Part shown: positions 26,521 to 33,991 of the stretch, one piece after another
Layout: each line of letters opens with the position of its first letter
Position numbering within the stretch: position 1 is the first letter of the stretch
Assembly: GCA_025057455.1 (NCBI GenBank)
Contig: JANWWY010000012.1
Location: 1-39,650 of the forward strand
Length of the DNA stretch: 39,650 nt
Direction: 5' to 3'
DNA from: Aquificaceae bacterium
GTDB taxonomy: Bacteria; Aquificota; Aquificia; Aquificales; Aquificaceae
Notes under the pieces: generated by a model
What the model was told of the DNA's origin: nothing
The model's input: the letters and a program-made list of their open reading frames with translations, nothing else
Databases searched by the model: none
Made by a program: the position numbers and the translations under genes

Positions 26521-27185
26521 CTAATCAAACAAATCCCTAAGCTGTTCTTTGGAAAGCCTTTCAAGATATTCGTTTAGATAAAAGTAGTCTGGTTCTCCTT
26601 TGATTGCCCTCATTTTTAAAGTAAAGCTTGGGTTATCCACATCCACAACTAAGCCTATACCAAATCTGTAACATAATGACTGAATAGCTTATAGGCACAT
26701 GCCTGACCGAAAGCTGTTATAAGCTGGGAAGTGTCTGTTTTAATTTCTGCGGATATTATTTCAGGCAGTGGCTGTAGGCGGGCTATAGTAGACAGCCTGT
26801 ATATGCCAATAACGTCAGGTGTACCCCACTTGTCCCTAAACTGGTTATTGCCTAAGACCAAGGTTCTTGTGCACTCTTGGAGCTCCTCCTTCAAGTATTC
26901 TGCAAAGGGCTCGTAGAAATTGTGTTCTTTAACCTTTTTTCAGCGTCAGGAGCTTGCGTTTGATAGTATTTTTCAGGATATAGAAACCCCTATCCGGGTT
27001 AAGAACTTTTGAGTTTTCACTCATTACAGAGCGCAGTGAATGGTATTTTTGTTAATGCCTGGTAGTTTCTCGCTCAAGACCCTCACCAAATCGCTGTAGT
27101 GAACTCCTTCTTTTTTCTCCTCAAGGGTTTCCCATATCTTTTCGTGAATCTGTTCTTTTTTACTTTCCTGCCTCACCCTACCCAT
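26521..27185 (-). pseudogene. Decayed winged-helix + PD-(D/E)XK nuclease gene
   Basis: Read from an ATG at 27185, the minus strand encodes 53 codons of a helix-turn-helix-like domain (WETLEEKKEGVHYSDLVRVL) before a TAA at 27026. The reading then continues in other frames: SENSKVLNPDRGFYIL, next PEKYYQTQAPDAEK, next (after a shift at the T6/A6 tract 26935-26940) VKEHNFYEPFAEYLKEEL, running into GTPDVIGIYR and AEIKTD, a PD-(D/E)XK nuclease core, and AFGQACAYKLFSH. A further frame change near 26660 leads to FGIGLVVDVDNPSFTLK and a stop at 26521. At least four lesions, the last probably with loss of some residues, show a dead gene. The family resembles predicted restriction-type nucleases of unknown function. 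Confidence 0.75.
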
Positions 27186-27186
27186 A

Positions 27187-27198
27187 ATACAATTGTAT
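27187..27198. promoter_or_regulatory. Perfect 12-bp palindrome at the pseudogene start
   Basis: ATACAATTGTAT is a perfect inverted repeat 1 bp upstream of the pseudogene ATG. On the minus strand TATTAT, a possible -10, overlaps its edge. It could be a relic operator, perhaps for autoregulation by the helix-turn-helix domain. Confidence 0.4.
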
Positions 27199-27410
27199 GC
27201 AAACCAAACCTGTGAGTTGTTTGAGCTTTGAATGTAAATCCTTTTGTATTACCTTTCCCAAGTGTGTTATGGGCCCAAGTTTTCTATGAGTATTGGTGAG
27301 ATATGGGGGTATAAAGGGGGTGGTCATTCACTGCTTGAGGGTTTTGCTCTAAATAATAAAACCTGCATTTGGTGGGTGCAAGTTAGCCCTTGCTAAGACT
27401 TTAGTTGACG
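27199..27410. other. Intergenic stretch without recognisable gene
   Basis: About 210 bp between the decayed nuclease gene and moeB. I see no ORF with coding character, no tRNA or riboswitch I can name, and only short, weak hairpins (e.g. GGGCCC near 27266). It is the loosest spacing among the protein genes in the window and probably further debris of the decayed locus. Confidence 0.4.
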
Positions 27411-27416
27411 TATAAT
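27411..27416 (+). promoter_or_regulatory. Predicted moeB -10 (leaderless)
   Basis: Consensus TATAAT ends 9 nt before the ATG at 27426. TTGCTA at 27390-27395 is a possible -35 with a short 15-bp spacer. No Shine-Dalgarno is present, so a leaderless or nearly leaderless transcript is expected. Confidence 0.5.
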
Positions 27417-27425
27417 TTATAAACC

Positions 27426-28241
27426 ATGTTTCAGTTTACGGAAGAACAAATAAAAAGATACGCAAGGCATATAATCCTTCCAGAAGTAGGTGGAAAAGGT
27501 CAAGAAAAGCTTTTGCAGTCAAAAGTCCTCGTCATAGGTGCTGGTGGTCTTGGCTCTCCTTCCATATACTACCTTGCGGCCGCAGGCGTTGGCACCATAG
27601 GTATTGTGGACTTTGATGTGGTGGACTTTTCCAACTTGCAGAGGCAGATTCTTCATAACACGGAAAGGGTGGGCGTGCCAAAAGTAGAATCTGCCAAAAT
27701 GACCGTGGAGAAGCTAAACCCCGACGTTAAGGTTATAACGTACAACACCATGATAAACAAGTCCAATGTGATGGACATAATAAAGGATTACGATGTGGTG
27801 CTTGATGGGACTGACAACTTTCCCACAAGGTTTCTGATAAACGATGCTTGCTACTTCCTTGGTAAACCCTTGGTCTCTGCCGCCATGCTTAGGTTTGAGG
27901 GGCAAATCTCCGTCTTTGACTACAGAAACAAGGAACATTCCCCTTGCTATAGATGTCTTTATCCTGAGCCTCCACCTCCTGGGCTTGTGCCCTCCTGTCA
28001 AGAGGCTGGTATATTAGGCTCTATAGGTGGCATAATGGGGTGCATTCAGGCAACGGAGGCTATAAAGCTTCTTCTGGGCATAGGAGAGCCCCTCGTAGGC
28101 AAGCTTCTTATAATGGATGCCCTTTCTATGGACTTTAGGAAAGTAAAACTAAGGAAAGACCCAGGCTGTCCTCTATGCGGTGAAAAGCCTACCATAAAAG
28201 AGCTTATAGAATACGAGCAAGTTTGTGATGTGCATTTTTAG
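27426..28241 (+). CDS. moeB: MoeB/ThiF/HesA-family sulfur-carrier adenylyltransferase
   Basis: An E1-like enzyme of 271 aa that adenylates the C-terminal glycine of a ubiquitin-like sulfur carrier (MoaD or ThiS). It begins with the family opening RYARHIILPEVGGKGQEKL, the ATP-binding GAGGLGSP (38-45) and DFDVVDFSNLQRQ. Two zinc-binding pairs (CYRC near 178, CPLCG near 257) and the cysteine in VPSCQEAG are present. MoaD versus ThiS specificity cannot be told from the sequence alone. There is no C-terminal rhodanese domain. It is followed 9 bp later by the MetRS beta gene, so both form an operon. Confidence 0.9.
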   Translation: MFQFTEEQIKRYARHIILPEVGGKGQEKLLQSKVLVIGAGGLGSPSIYYLAAAGVGTIGIVDFDVVDFSNLQRQILHNTERVGVPKVESAKMTVEKLNPDVKVITYNTMINKSNVMDIIKDYDVVLDGTDNFPTRFLINDACYFLGKPLVSAAMLRFEGQISVFDYRNKEHSPCYRCLYPEPPPPGLVPSCQEAGILGSIGGIMGCIQATEAIKLLLGIGEPLVGKLLIMDALSMDFRKVKLRKDPGCPLCGEKPTIKELIEYEQVCDVHF

Positions 28242-28250
28242 GGGAGAAAA

Positions 28251-28577
28251 ATGGAACTCGTAGGCATAGAAGATTTTCTCAAGTTAGACATAAGGCTTGC
28301 TAAAGTGCTATCCGCAGAAAGAGTGGAAGGCTCTGAAAAGCTTCTAAAGCTCAGGGTTTCCCTTGGTGGGGAAGAGAGGACACTTATGGCGGGCATAGCC
28401 AAACATTACAGCCCAGAGGAGCTGGTAGGCAAAAAGATACTCATGCTCGCAAACCTTAAACCAAGAAAGATATTTGGGGTAGAATCTCAAGGAATGGTTT
28501 TGGCTCTGTCTGATGGGGAAAACCTATCTCTAATCGTGCCAGACAGAGATGTACAGGAAGGAGCAAAGGCAAGTTAA
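28251..28577 (+). CDS. Methionyl-tRNA synthetase beta subunit (Trbp111-type tRNA-binding protein)
   Basis: A 108-aa OB-fold tRNA-binding protein, starting MELVGIEDFLKLDIRLAKVL, with the family segments KLLKLRVSLGGEERTLMAGI and NLKPRKIFGVESQGMVLA. In most bacteria this domain is the C-terminus of MetG; in Aquifex aeolicus it is a separate beta subunit (Trbp111) that dimerises and binds the tRNA corner. The free-standing length here agrees with that arrangement; a CsaA-like role is the alternative. GGGGAGAA before the ATG serves as ribosome binding site. No metG alpha gene is in the window. Confidence 0.9.
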   Translation: MELVGIEDFLKLDIRLAKVLSAERVEGSEKLLKLRVSLGGEERTLMAGIAKHYSPEELVGKKILMLANLKPRKIFGVESQGMVLALSDGENLSLIVPDRDVQEGAKAS

Positions 28578-28729
28578 TAAAAATACCAATATACCTTAGA
28601 GTTCACATGGGTCATGAAGGGTTTGGGTATAGAATTTTGGCACGTCTTCTGAGGCTGTATTTAAAGGGACAGCAAAGAGGCAAGGCTTGAAAAATTTATG
28701 TGTCTTTGGGAGACTAACCTATCCTTGTC

Positions 28730-29075
28730 TGGTGGAGGCGGCGGGAATCGAACCCGCGTCCGAGAACCTTCGGAACCCAGAGCCTCTACAGGCTTAGCCA
28801 GTGTTTTGTTTCTGACCCTAGGGCGTCCACTGGCAAACTCCCTTAGGGTGAGCAGGACCCTGTTTTCGGTTATGGGCACGTCCCGCACTACCCATAACCT
28901 ACTCCCCTGTCTCTGAGCCCTTCCCACAACCCAGGGGTCAAGCCATGGGAGAGCCGCTGCTTTTAGTTAAGCAGCGAGAGCGAGTTCCCTTTCGGGAAGT
29001 GTTTGTTTTGGCTCTTAAGGTTGCCACCCTGCCTGCAACCCTGTCCTACAGTTCCCGTCGAACCCATTCGCCCCC
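28730..29075 (-). ncRNA. ssrA: Transfer-messenger RNA (tmRNA)
   Basis: Rescues stalled ribosomes. The minus strand begins GGGGGCGAATGGGTTCGACG at 29075 and ends CGGGTTCGATTCCCGCCGCC followed by TCCACCA at 28730, so the acceptor stem pairs GGGGGCG with CGCCTCC and the CCA is encoded. The tag reading frame ends with codons for ELALAA and a TAA at 28969-28967; the visible upstream codons read PKQTLPER. The Aquifex tag also ends in ELALAA. The exact resume codon is uncertain. The length of 346 nt is normal. One-piece, non-permuted form. Confidence 0.96.
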
Positions 29076-29090
29076 TTGCTCAGGGATTAA

Positions 29091-29119
29091 AATATAAATA
29101 GGCATGAGCAAATTGTCAA
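29091..29119 (-). promoter_or_regulatory. Consensus ssrA promoter
   Basis: On the minus strand TTGACA (29119-29114), a 17-bp spacer and TATATT (29096-29091) form a near-perfect sigma-70 promoter. The -10 lies 15 nt before the mature tmRNA 5' end, leaving a short leader for RNase P removal. The -35 sits inside the first codons of the divergent K+ channel gene. Confidence 0.8.
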
Positions 29120-30243
29120 GGTCAAAAAAGATAAAGGTTATAAGAAAAAAATTAAAGCTTAGAAAAAAGAAACAAAAACCACTCATAGAGGAATATCAAA
29201 GCAAACTAATTGAGTCTCTAAAAGAGATTAGGGTCCCCCTGATTTTACTTCATTTTTCCATGAGCATAGGCACCTTGGGATACATGCTACTATCTGGTGG
29301 TAACTTTATAGACTCCGTATACATGACTGTGATAACCATAGGTACCATAGGCTTTGGGGAGATAGTTAAAGGCTCAGAGACACCCATAGGTAGGATATTC
29401 ACCACATTTTTGGCTTTGATGGGTATAGGCGTGTTTACCACTTCCGTAACAGTTATCGTTAGGCTTTTTCTGGTGGGCGATATACTGAATCTCTTAAAAT
29501 ACATAAGGATGCTAAGGGACATAGAGAAGTTAAAGGAACATGCAATAGTGTGCGGATACAACAAAACCTCAGCATGGTTGGTGGATGCCCTACGCAGAAG
29601 AAGGATAGAATTTGTAGTCATAGACTCAAGAGAGGAAGCTTTAAAGTACGTTCAACTTCACAACATAAAGCATTACATAGCGGAAGAACCCTTCAGAAAA
29701 TCCGCCCTGATGGCTGCAGGTATAAATAAAGCAAAGTACCTTATAGCCAACATGGAAGATGAGGCAAAGAACATAGCGGTCATAGTCACAGCAAGGCTTT
29801 TGGAGCCAGACAGAGAAAAGCTCTTTATATACTCTACCGCACCTACTGACGGCATAGCACAAAAGCTGGAGGAACTCGGTGCAAACAAGGTCATAGTTCC
29901 AGACAAGCTTATAGCCAACAGAATATTTTCTTACATGCTCCACGAAGCCAGTGGTTTTGTCTCAGACCTTTTTGACCGTATAGCTTACGGTGAAGAAGCG
30001 GAGCTCGAGATAGTAGAAGTAAAGGTTAGGGAGGGTAGCACTCTTGCAAGTAAAAAGCTAAAGGACGTGGACCTACGGAGGGTTTACGGCGTTACAGTGG
30101 TAGGTATAAGAAGAGCGGATGGCTCTCTTGAGCTCACCGTATCTGGTGATACGCAAGTAGAGGAAGGCGATACGCTGCTGATTTTGGGTAGCCCATCAAA
30201 CATAAAGAAAGCTATGAGCTTTTACAGGGAGGTTATAAAATGA
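29104..30243 (+). CDS. Two-helix K+ channel with RCK (TrkA-N/TrkA-C) domains
   Basis: A 379-aa ion channel. A very basic N-terminal tail (residues 1-25) precedes two membrane helices (about 42-62 and 97-123) with a pore loop between them. The selectivity filter reads TIGTIGFGE (78-86), close to the canonical TVGYGD, with Phe for Tyr and Glu for Asp. Then comes an RCK domain (from about 146: HAIVCGYNKTSAWLV) where the usual GxGxxG is changed to GYNKTS, and a TrkA-C domain (from about 300). This is MthK-like architecture. It is coupled to the next small membrane gene by a 4-bp overlap. The start has no Shine-Dalgarno; TATAAA lies 5 nt upstream. Confidence 0.88.
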   Translation: MSKLSRSKKIKVIRKKLKLRKKKQKPLIEEYQSKLIESLKEIRVPLILLHFSMSIGTLGYMLLSGGNFIDSVYMTVITIGTIGFGEIVKGSETPIGRIFTTFLALMGIGVFTTSVTVIVRLFLVGDILNLLKYIRMLRDIEKLKEHAIVCGYNKTSAWLVDALRRRRIEFVVIDSREEALKYVQLHNIKHYIAEEPFRKSALMAAGINKAKYLIANMEDEAKNIAVIVTARLLEPDREKLFIYSTAPTDGIAQKLEELGANKVIVPDKLIANRIFSYMLHEASGFVSDLFDRIAYGEEAELEIVEVKVREGSTLASKKLKDVDLRRVYGVTVVGIRRADGSLELTVSGDTQVEEGDTLLILGSPSNIKKAMSFYREVIK

Positions 30244-30578
30244 GGCTTAAAAAGATAATGACAGACTTTTTTATCCTGATGGCTCTTACCACCAACATAA
30301 GCTTCATCTTCAGCCCCAACCCTTACGAGCTCGTTATAACGGTGATTGCCAACTTGACTGCCACAATACTAAAGCTTGGAGAGGGTAGGATACTGGCAAC
30401 GGAGATGACCGCATCAAGCTTGGTGGCAGACCTTCACCTTGTCCCAGCAGCCTTTATATACTTTCTTGGTGACATTCAAGAAGCTGTGAGCTTGGCAATA
30501 GGTGCCCTTGCAGCCAACATAATATCCATACTGCTTTCTATAGTAGAGGCTATATTTAGTTACTTATCAGAGGAATAG
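30240..30578 (+). CDS. Small membrane protein coupled to the K+ channel (DUF6394-like?)
   Basis: A 112-aa protein with about three hydrophobic segments. The pattern FFILMALTTNISFIF, NLTATILKLGEG and ASSLVADLHLVPAAFIYF recalls the uncharacterised family DUF6394, which I remember being found next to K+ channels in other bacteria; this is from memory and unverified. Its ATG overlaps the channel stop (ATGA), so the two are translated together, suggesting a shared complex or pathway. Its 3' end overlaps the convergent nucleotidyltransferase gene by 12 bp. Confidence 0.65.
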   Translation: MRLKKIMTDFFILMALTTNISFIFSPNPYELVITVIANLTATILKLGEGRILATEMTASSLVADLHLVPAAFIYFLGDIQEAVSLAIGALAANIISILLSIVEAIFSYLSEE

Positions 30579-33017
30579 GCTGTCCATTAATTTCATCTTT
30601 TCCCTTTCTATGGCTTCTCCCAGCTGTTTTCCGCTTAATCCTTCAAATTTTTTCGCATCCACCTTAACGTGCCTGAGCTTCTCCATGTAAAGCTTTACTC
30701 TTTCCTTCTGATAAAGCATGAGTAGTAGCAGGAGAGCTGTAGGCTTTTTGTTTAAAAGCACGTACACTTCAGAGTTTTTTTGAGCCTTATGCAAGGAAGA
30801 GAGCAAAGAATGAAAGTCTTTTTTGATTAGCTGGTAGGTTTCTCTTACCCACGCAGGTGCGCTGATTTCCTTTAAAAGTTTTTCACCTTCCTTTACATCC
30901 TTTATCAGCAGGAGGAAAAACACCCAGCCATAGTCAAGGCTTTCCTGAGGAAACTCTATTCTGTGCCAGCTTACTATTCCTCTTAGTTCTTCCAAAAGTG
31001 TTTCCAACTCTGGACTAAAGCGAAAGCCTTCTATGAGCTGTTCAAGTATGTGATACTTTTTGTATAGCCTCAGTATATCTAAGAGTTTTTCTTCCCGAAG
31101 GGCAAGTCTTAATTCGTTGAGTATTCTGCCTCTCGGAGACTTTTTTAAAAGCTCCAATTCTACTGCCTTTTTTAATAGTTTTTCAGTGCCTTTAGAGAGC
31201 TTGAAGCCAAACCTGCCTGCAAACCTCAGCGCCCTGAGAATCCTTACCGGGTCCTCTACAAAACTCATTGGATGCAAAACCCTCAGAATACCATCCTTAA
31301 GGTCCCTAAGCCCCCCAAAATAGTCAATTAGCGTGCCAAAATCCTCTGAGTTTATGGAAAGAGCCATGGCGTTTATGGTGAAATCCCTCCTCAGCAGGTC
31401 TTCTCTAAGAGTTGCCCATTCTACTACCGGATAGGACCCGGGATGTGGGTAAGTTTCTCTCCTTGTGGTCGCAAGCTCCACCTTATACTCTCCAATCTTC
31501 ATATGGGCTGTGCCAAACTCTGGAAAAGTGTGTGCATCCACATGCCAAACTTGGGATAGCCTTTTGGCTAATTCTATGGCATTCCCCTCCACCACAAGGT
31601 CCAAATCCCAAATCTTTTTCCTCATTAAGAGGTCTCTTACCACACCACCTACCAGATAAACCCTGTAGCCCATGGAGTTAGCTTCTTTCCCTATGCTTAG
31701 GAGGAGGGGTTTTATGTTTTCTGGCACATCCAGCTTTTTCTCAGAGGGTTTTAGAGTCTGTATGTGTTTCCTGTAAGCATGCAAGAGGTCAAGCCTTGTA
31801 ATTACTCCTACGAGGTTTCCATCCTTTACGACGGGTATGAGTTTTTCACCGTACTTAGAGAGAATCTCTTCCGCCTTCCAGAGAAAATCTTCTGGACTAA
31901 GCGTATGAAACTCATCCACCATGAAGTCCTTTACCTTGGCAAGCACGCCGTGCTTCTGAGCCTTTAGAAGGTTCTTTTTATAAACCACTCCTACAAGCTT
32001 TCCCTCTGAATTGACCACAGGTGCACCCGCAAAATTCCTCTGAGAAAGCTCAAGAAGGGCAAGACTTATATCCATGTCTTCATGAATAACAAAGGGAGGA
32101 TAGCTCATGGCCTCTTCCACTCTTAAAGGAAGGCTCTCACCTCTTAGGAGTGCTTGGAGTATCTCTTTTAACCTCTCGCTGGAGACCCCTTCTAACTTTA
32201 CTGCGCTCGCAAACTCATGCCCACCACCACCAAACCTTTGAAGCACATTAGATACGTCTAATTCACCCCTCACAGAACGCCCAAAAAGGTAGGTTTTTCC
32301 GCCAGCCTCCGCTATAACAAAAAAGGCTGAAGCATCCTTTATGTCCTTTATTTCGTACAGAAGGCTCAAAAGGTCTGGTCTGTATTCTTCCATTCTAAGT
32401 ACCGCTATGGTTATACGCTTTCCGTCAAGAAAAAGGTTTTCCAGACTTGTTAGATGTTTTGAAATAAGGTCAATCTCTTCCTTGCTTATACCACCAGAGA
32501 GAAATCTTCTGAGAAGCCTAAGGTTTAAACCCATCTTTAGAAGCCAAGAAACAGCTTCCGCATCCCTGTGGGTGGTACCCTCATAGGTAAGCATACCCGT
32601 ATCCTCGTATATGCCAAGAGCTAAGAGTGTAGCGGATTCTGGGTCTATGGGCATTTTCCGTTCAATAAGCTCCTCCACAAGGAGCGTGGTGCAACTTCCT
32701 ACCATGTCAACCTTTCCCTTAAAGCTTCTGGGCGCATTGGGGTGATGGTCGTATATGTAGACCTCTCCTATTCTTTTTCCATATCTCTGAAGGTATTCTT
32801 CGTAACCGTGAGCGTCTACTAAGACTAAATCAAAGCTATCTGGGATAGTCTCCAGCATGCGAAACTTTTCGGAGAAAAAATTCAAGACCTCGCTGGCTTT
32901 TCTGGAAAGGTAGGCAGGCTTTAGAAGATAGGCATCTTCATACAAAAGAAGCACGCCGTAGGCTGAAGAGAGGGCATCTAAATCCGCACCCTCTTCTAAG
33001 ATTATGAGCTTTTGCAT
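30567..33017 (-). CDS. tRNA nucleotidyltransferase (CCA/A-adding type) with N-terminal DHH-CBS extension
   Basis: An 816-aa fusion. Residues 1-290 form a DHH/DHHA1 phosphoesterase-like module (YDHHPNA at 89-95; RFGGGGHEFASA at 261-272), though the usual first motif HxDxDA is GADLDALS here. A CBS pair follows (303-420), then the class II nucleotidyltransferase head (LVGGVVRDLL 455-464; DLDLVVEG 471-478 with the catalytic carboxylates) and a helical body and tail. In Aquifex aeolicus, CCA is made by separate CC- and A-adding enzymes, and one of them is a large protein of this build. Which activity this one has is not decidable by eye. The start is 20 bp from a divergent gene. Confidence 0.9.
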   Translation of the reverse strand: MQKLIILEEGADLDALSSAYGVLLLYEDAYLLKPAYLSRKASEVLNFFSEKFRMLETIPDSFDLVLVDAHGYEEYLQRYGKRIGEVYIYDHHPNAPRSFKGKVDMVGSCTTLLVEELIERKMPIDPESATLLALGIYEDTGMLTYEGTTHRDAEAVSWLLKMGLNLRLLRRFLSGGISKEEIDLISKHLTSLENLFLDGKRITIAVLRMEEYRPDLLSLLYEIKDIKDASAFFVIAEAGGKTYLFGRSVRGELDVSNVLQRFGGGGHEFASAVKLEGVSSERLKEILQALLRGESLPLRVEEAMSYPPFVIHEDMDISLALLELSQRNFAGAPVVNSEGKLVGVVYKKNLLKAQKHGVLAKVKDFMVDEFHTLSPEDFLWKAEEILSKYGEKLIPVVKDGNLVGVITRLDLLHAYRKHIQTLKPSEKKLDVPENIKPLLLSIGKEANSMGYRVYLVGGVVRDLLMRKKIWDLDLVVEGNAIELAKRLSQVWHVDAHTFPEFGTAHMKIGEYKVELATTRRETYPHPGSYPVVEWATLREDLLRRDFTINAMALSINSEDFGTLIDYFGGLRDLKDGILRVLHPMSFVEDPVRILRALRFAGRFGFKLSKGTEKLLKKAVELELLKKSPRGRILNELRLALREEKLLDILRLYKKYHILEQLIEGFRFSPELETLLEELRGIVSWHRIEFPQESLDYGWVFFLLLIKDVKEGEKLLKEISAPAWVRETYQLIKKDFHSLLSSLHKAQKNSEVYVLLNKKPTALLLLLMLYQKERVKLYMEKLRHVKVDAKKFEGLSGKQLGEAIEREKMKLMDSLFL

Positions 33018-33037
33018 GAGGTTAAAATTATATTGCG

Positions 33038-33307
33038 GTGGAAAAGGTGCTTATATTTTTATCCGCTGGTCTTTTCCTCGGTGCGAGCTTCGTAGAAGCT
33101 ACCCGAAGGCTTGCAAAGGGGAGACTCCTATGGCTATACATCATTAGTCTACCCATAAAACTTACTTTGTGGGCCTTTGCCTTCTATCTTTGCTACCTTT
33201 TTGGGAGTATCCTTGGATTGTTTTCTGCCATGGGTGGATTTTTAATGGGTTTTGTTGCCATAGTGCTCCGGGAGTTTTTGAAAGATGGAAGACCTGAGAG
33301 TGCTTGA
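33038..33307 (+). CDS. Small membrane protein, unknown
   Basis: Family not recognised with confidence. 89 aa from a GTG start, with hydrophobic segments at about 4-16, 32-50 and 55-78. The length and the late segment GLFSAMGGFLMGFVAIVLRE faintly recall AtpI/AtpR-type ATP synthase accessory proteins, but no ATP synthase genes are near. TATATT (33029-33034) lies just upstream and there is no Shine-Dalgarno. The next gene starts 23 bp before this one ends. Confidence 0.6.
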   Translation: MEKVLIFLSAGLFLGASFVEATRRLAKGRLLWLYIISLPIKLTLWAFAFYLCYLFGSILGLFSAMGGFLMGFVAIVLREFLKDGRPESA

Positions 33308-33662
33308 GCCTCTTTTTAAGAACACACTCTTTCAATTTTTCCTCTATATGGCGCTCGTTCAACTATTGGCACAGGTATTTCTTGACAGAAGAGTGGCTTT
33401 CTGGATTTCCTCATTTAGCACAACCGTAATCTGGCTTAGGTACTTTGACCCCATTACACCCCTAAAGGCATGGGGGCTTATACTTCTTGTGTTTACCTTT
33501 TACCTTTTTCCCAAGGCTTTTTTCCACTTTAACCTCTTCCTTTTTCTCAAAGGAAGGAAAAGATGTCCTGAGTGCTACAGCGAGGTTCACTGGAAGGCTA
33601 AAAAGTGTCCCTTCTGCGCTCATAGTTTCAAAGGTGCGGAAAAAGCAGGTGAAGAGGAATAA
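33285..33662 (+). CDS. Membrane protein with C-terminal zinc ribbon
   Basis: A 125-aa protein with two or three hydrophobic segments (from about residue 14 and 55-90) and a C-terminal zinc-ribbon motif CPEC...CPFC in the last 30 residues, presumably facing the cytoplasm. The domain combination suggests a small scaffolding or sensing protein, but no function can be named. It overlaps the preceding membrane gene by 23 bp in a different frame, indicating co-translation. Confidence 0.65.
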   Translation: MEDLRVLEPLFKNTLFQFFLYMALVQLLAQVFLDRRVAFWISSFSTTVIWLRYFDPITPLKAWGLILLVFTFYLFPKAFFHFNLFLFLKGRKRCPECYSEVHWKAKKCPFCAHSFKGAEKAGEEE

Positions 33663-33693
33663 ATTATAATTAATTAATCACAGGGGGTATGGC

Positions 33694-33837
33694 ATGGCGA
33701 TTGTGGACCTCTATAAGTTCTTTAAGAAAGAAGCTTACAAGGTATTCACAGAAGAAAGAGAAAGAAGAAAAAGAGCTCTAAGCCTTAGGCTCCAAATGCA
33801 GAAAAAACCCTTTGACAAAGGGAAAAACATACACTAA
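33694..33837 (+). CDS. Very basic 47-aa small protein
   Basis: A 47-codon ORF starting MAIVDLYKFFKKEAY and ending in a Lys/Arg-rich stretch (ERERRKRA, then QKKPFDKGKNIH). A TATAAT at 33665-33670 lies 23 nt before the ATG and GGGGG at 33683-33687 is a possible ribosome binding site, giving it its own promoter and start signal. It is positively charged and likely amphipathic at the N-terminus, so RNA or ribosome binding is possible but unsupported. It sits 16 bp upstream of tRNA-Ala. Confidence 0.55.
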   Translation: MAIVDLYKFFKKEAYKVFTEERERRKRALSLRLQMQKKPFDKGKNIH

Positions 33838-33853
33838 AATATTAAACCTCGTA

Positions 33854-33926
33854 GGGGCGGTAGCTCAGTTGGGAGAGCGCCTGCTTGGCGTGTAGGAGGT
33901 CGGGGGTTCAAGTCCCCTCCGCTCCA
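33854..33926 (+). tRNA. tRNA-Ala (anticodon GGC)
   Basis: A full cloverleaf: acceptor GGGGCGG/CCGCTCC, D arm GCTC-AGTTGGGA-GAGC, anticodon stem CCTGC/GTAGG (one G-T pair) around TTGGCGT with anticodon GGC, and T arm GGGGG-TTCAAGT-CCCCT with a G-T closing pair. The discriminator is A (33926) and CCA is not encoded, so the nucleotidyltransferase must add it. Confidence 0.97.
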
Positions 33927-33991
33927 CTTTATATCAAATTTTGTTTAAGGTAGACAACAACCACCTTCAAGCTCAACAGTAGAGTAGCCTT

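Noticed and set aside
26655-26894. A 79-codon frame taken as a separate small gene
   Set aside because: It is the middle piece of the decayed winged-helix/nuclease gene; sequence of the same protein continues on both sides in other frames.
28730-28770. Possible separate tRNA from the T-arm and acceptor sequence
   Set aside because: There is no anticodon arm; the T-arm belongs to the tRNA-like domain of tmRNA, whose 5' half is at 29075.
28661-28927. Coding frames across the tmRNA on either strand
   Set aside because: The region is fully explained by ssrA with a paired acceptor stem, tag frame and encoded CCA.
33947-33967. Possible bidirectional terminator after tRNA-Ala/ccsA
   Set aside because: AAGGT and ACCTT can pair, but the stem is only 5 bp with a mismatch next to it and no T-run on either strand.
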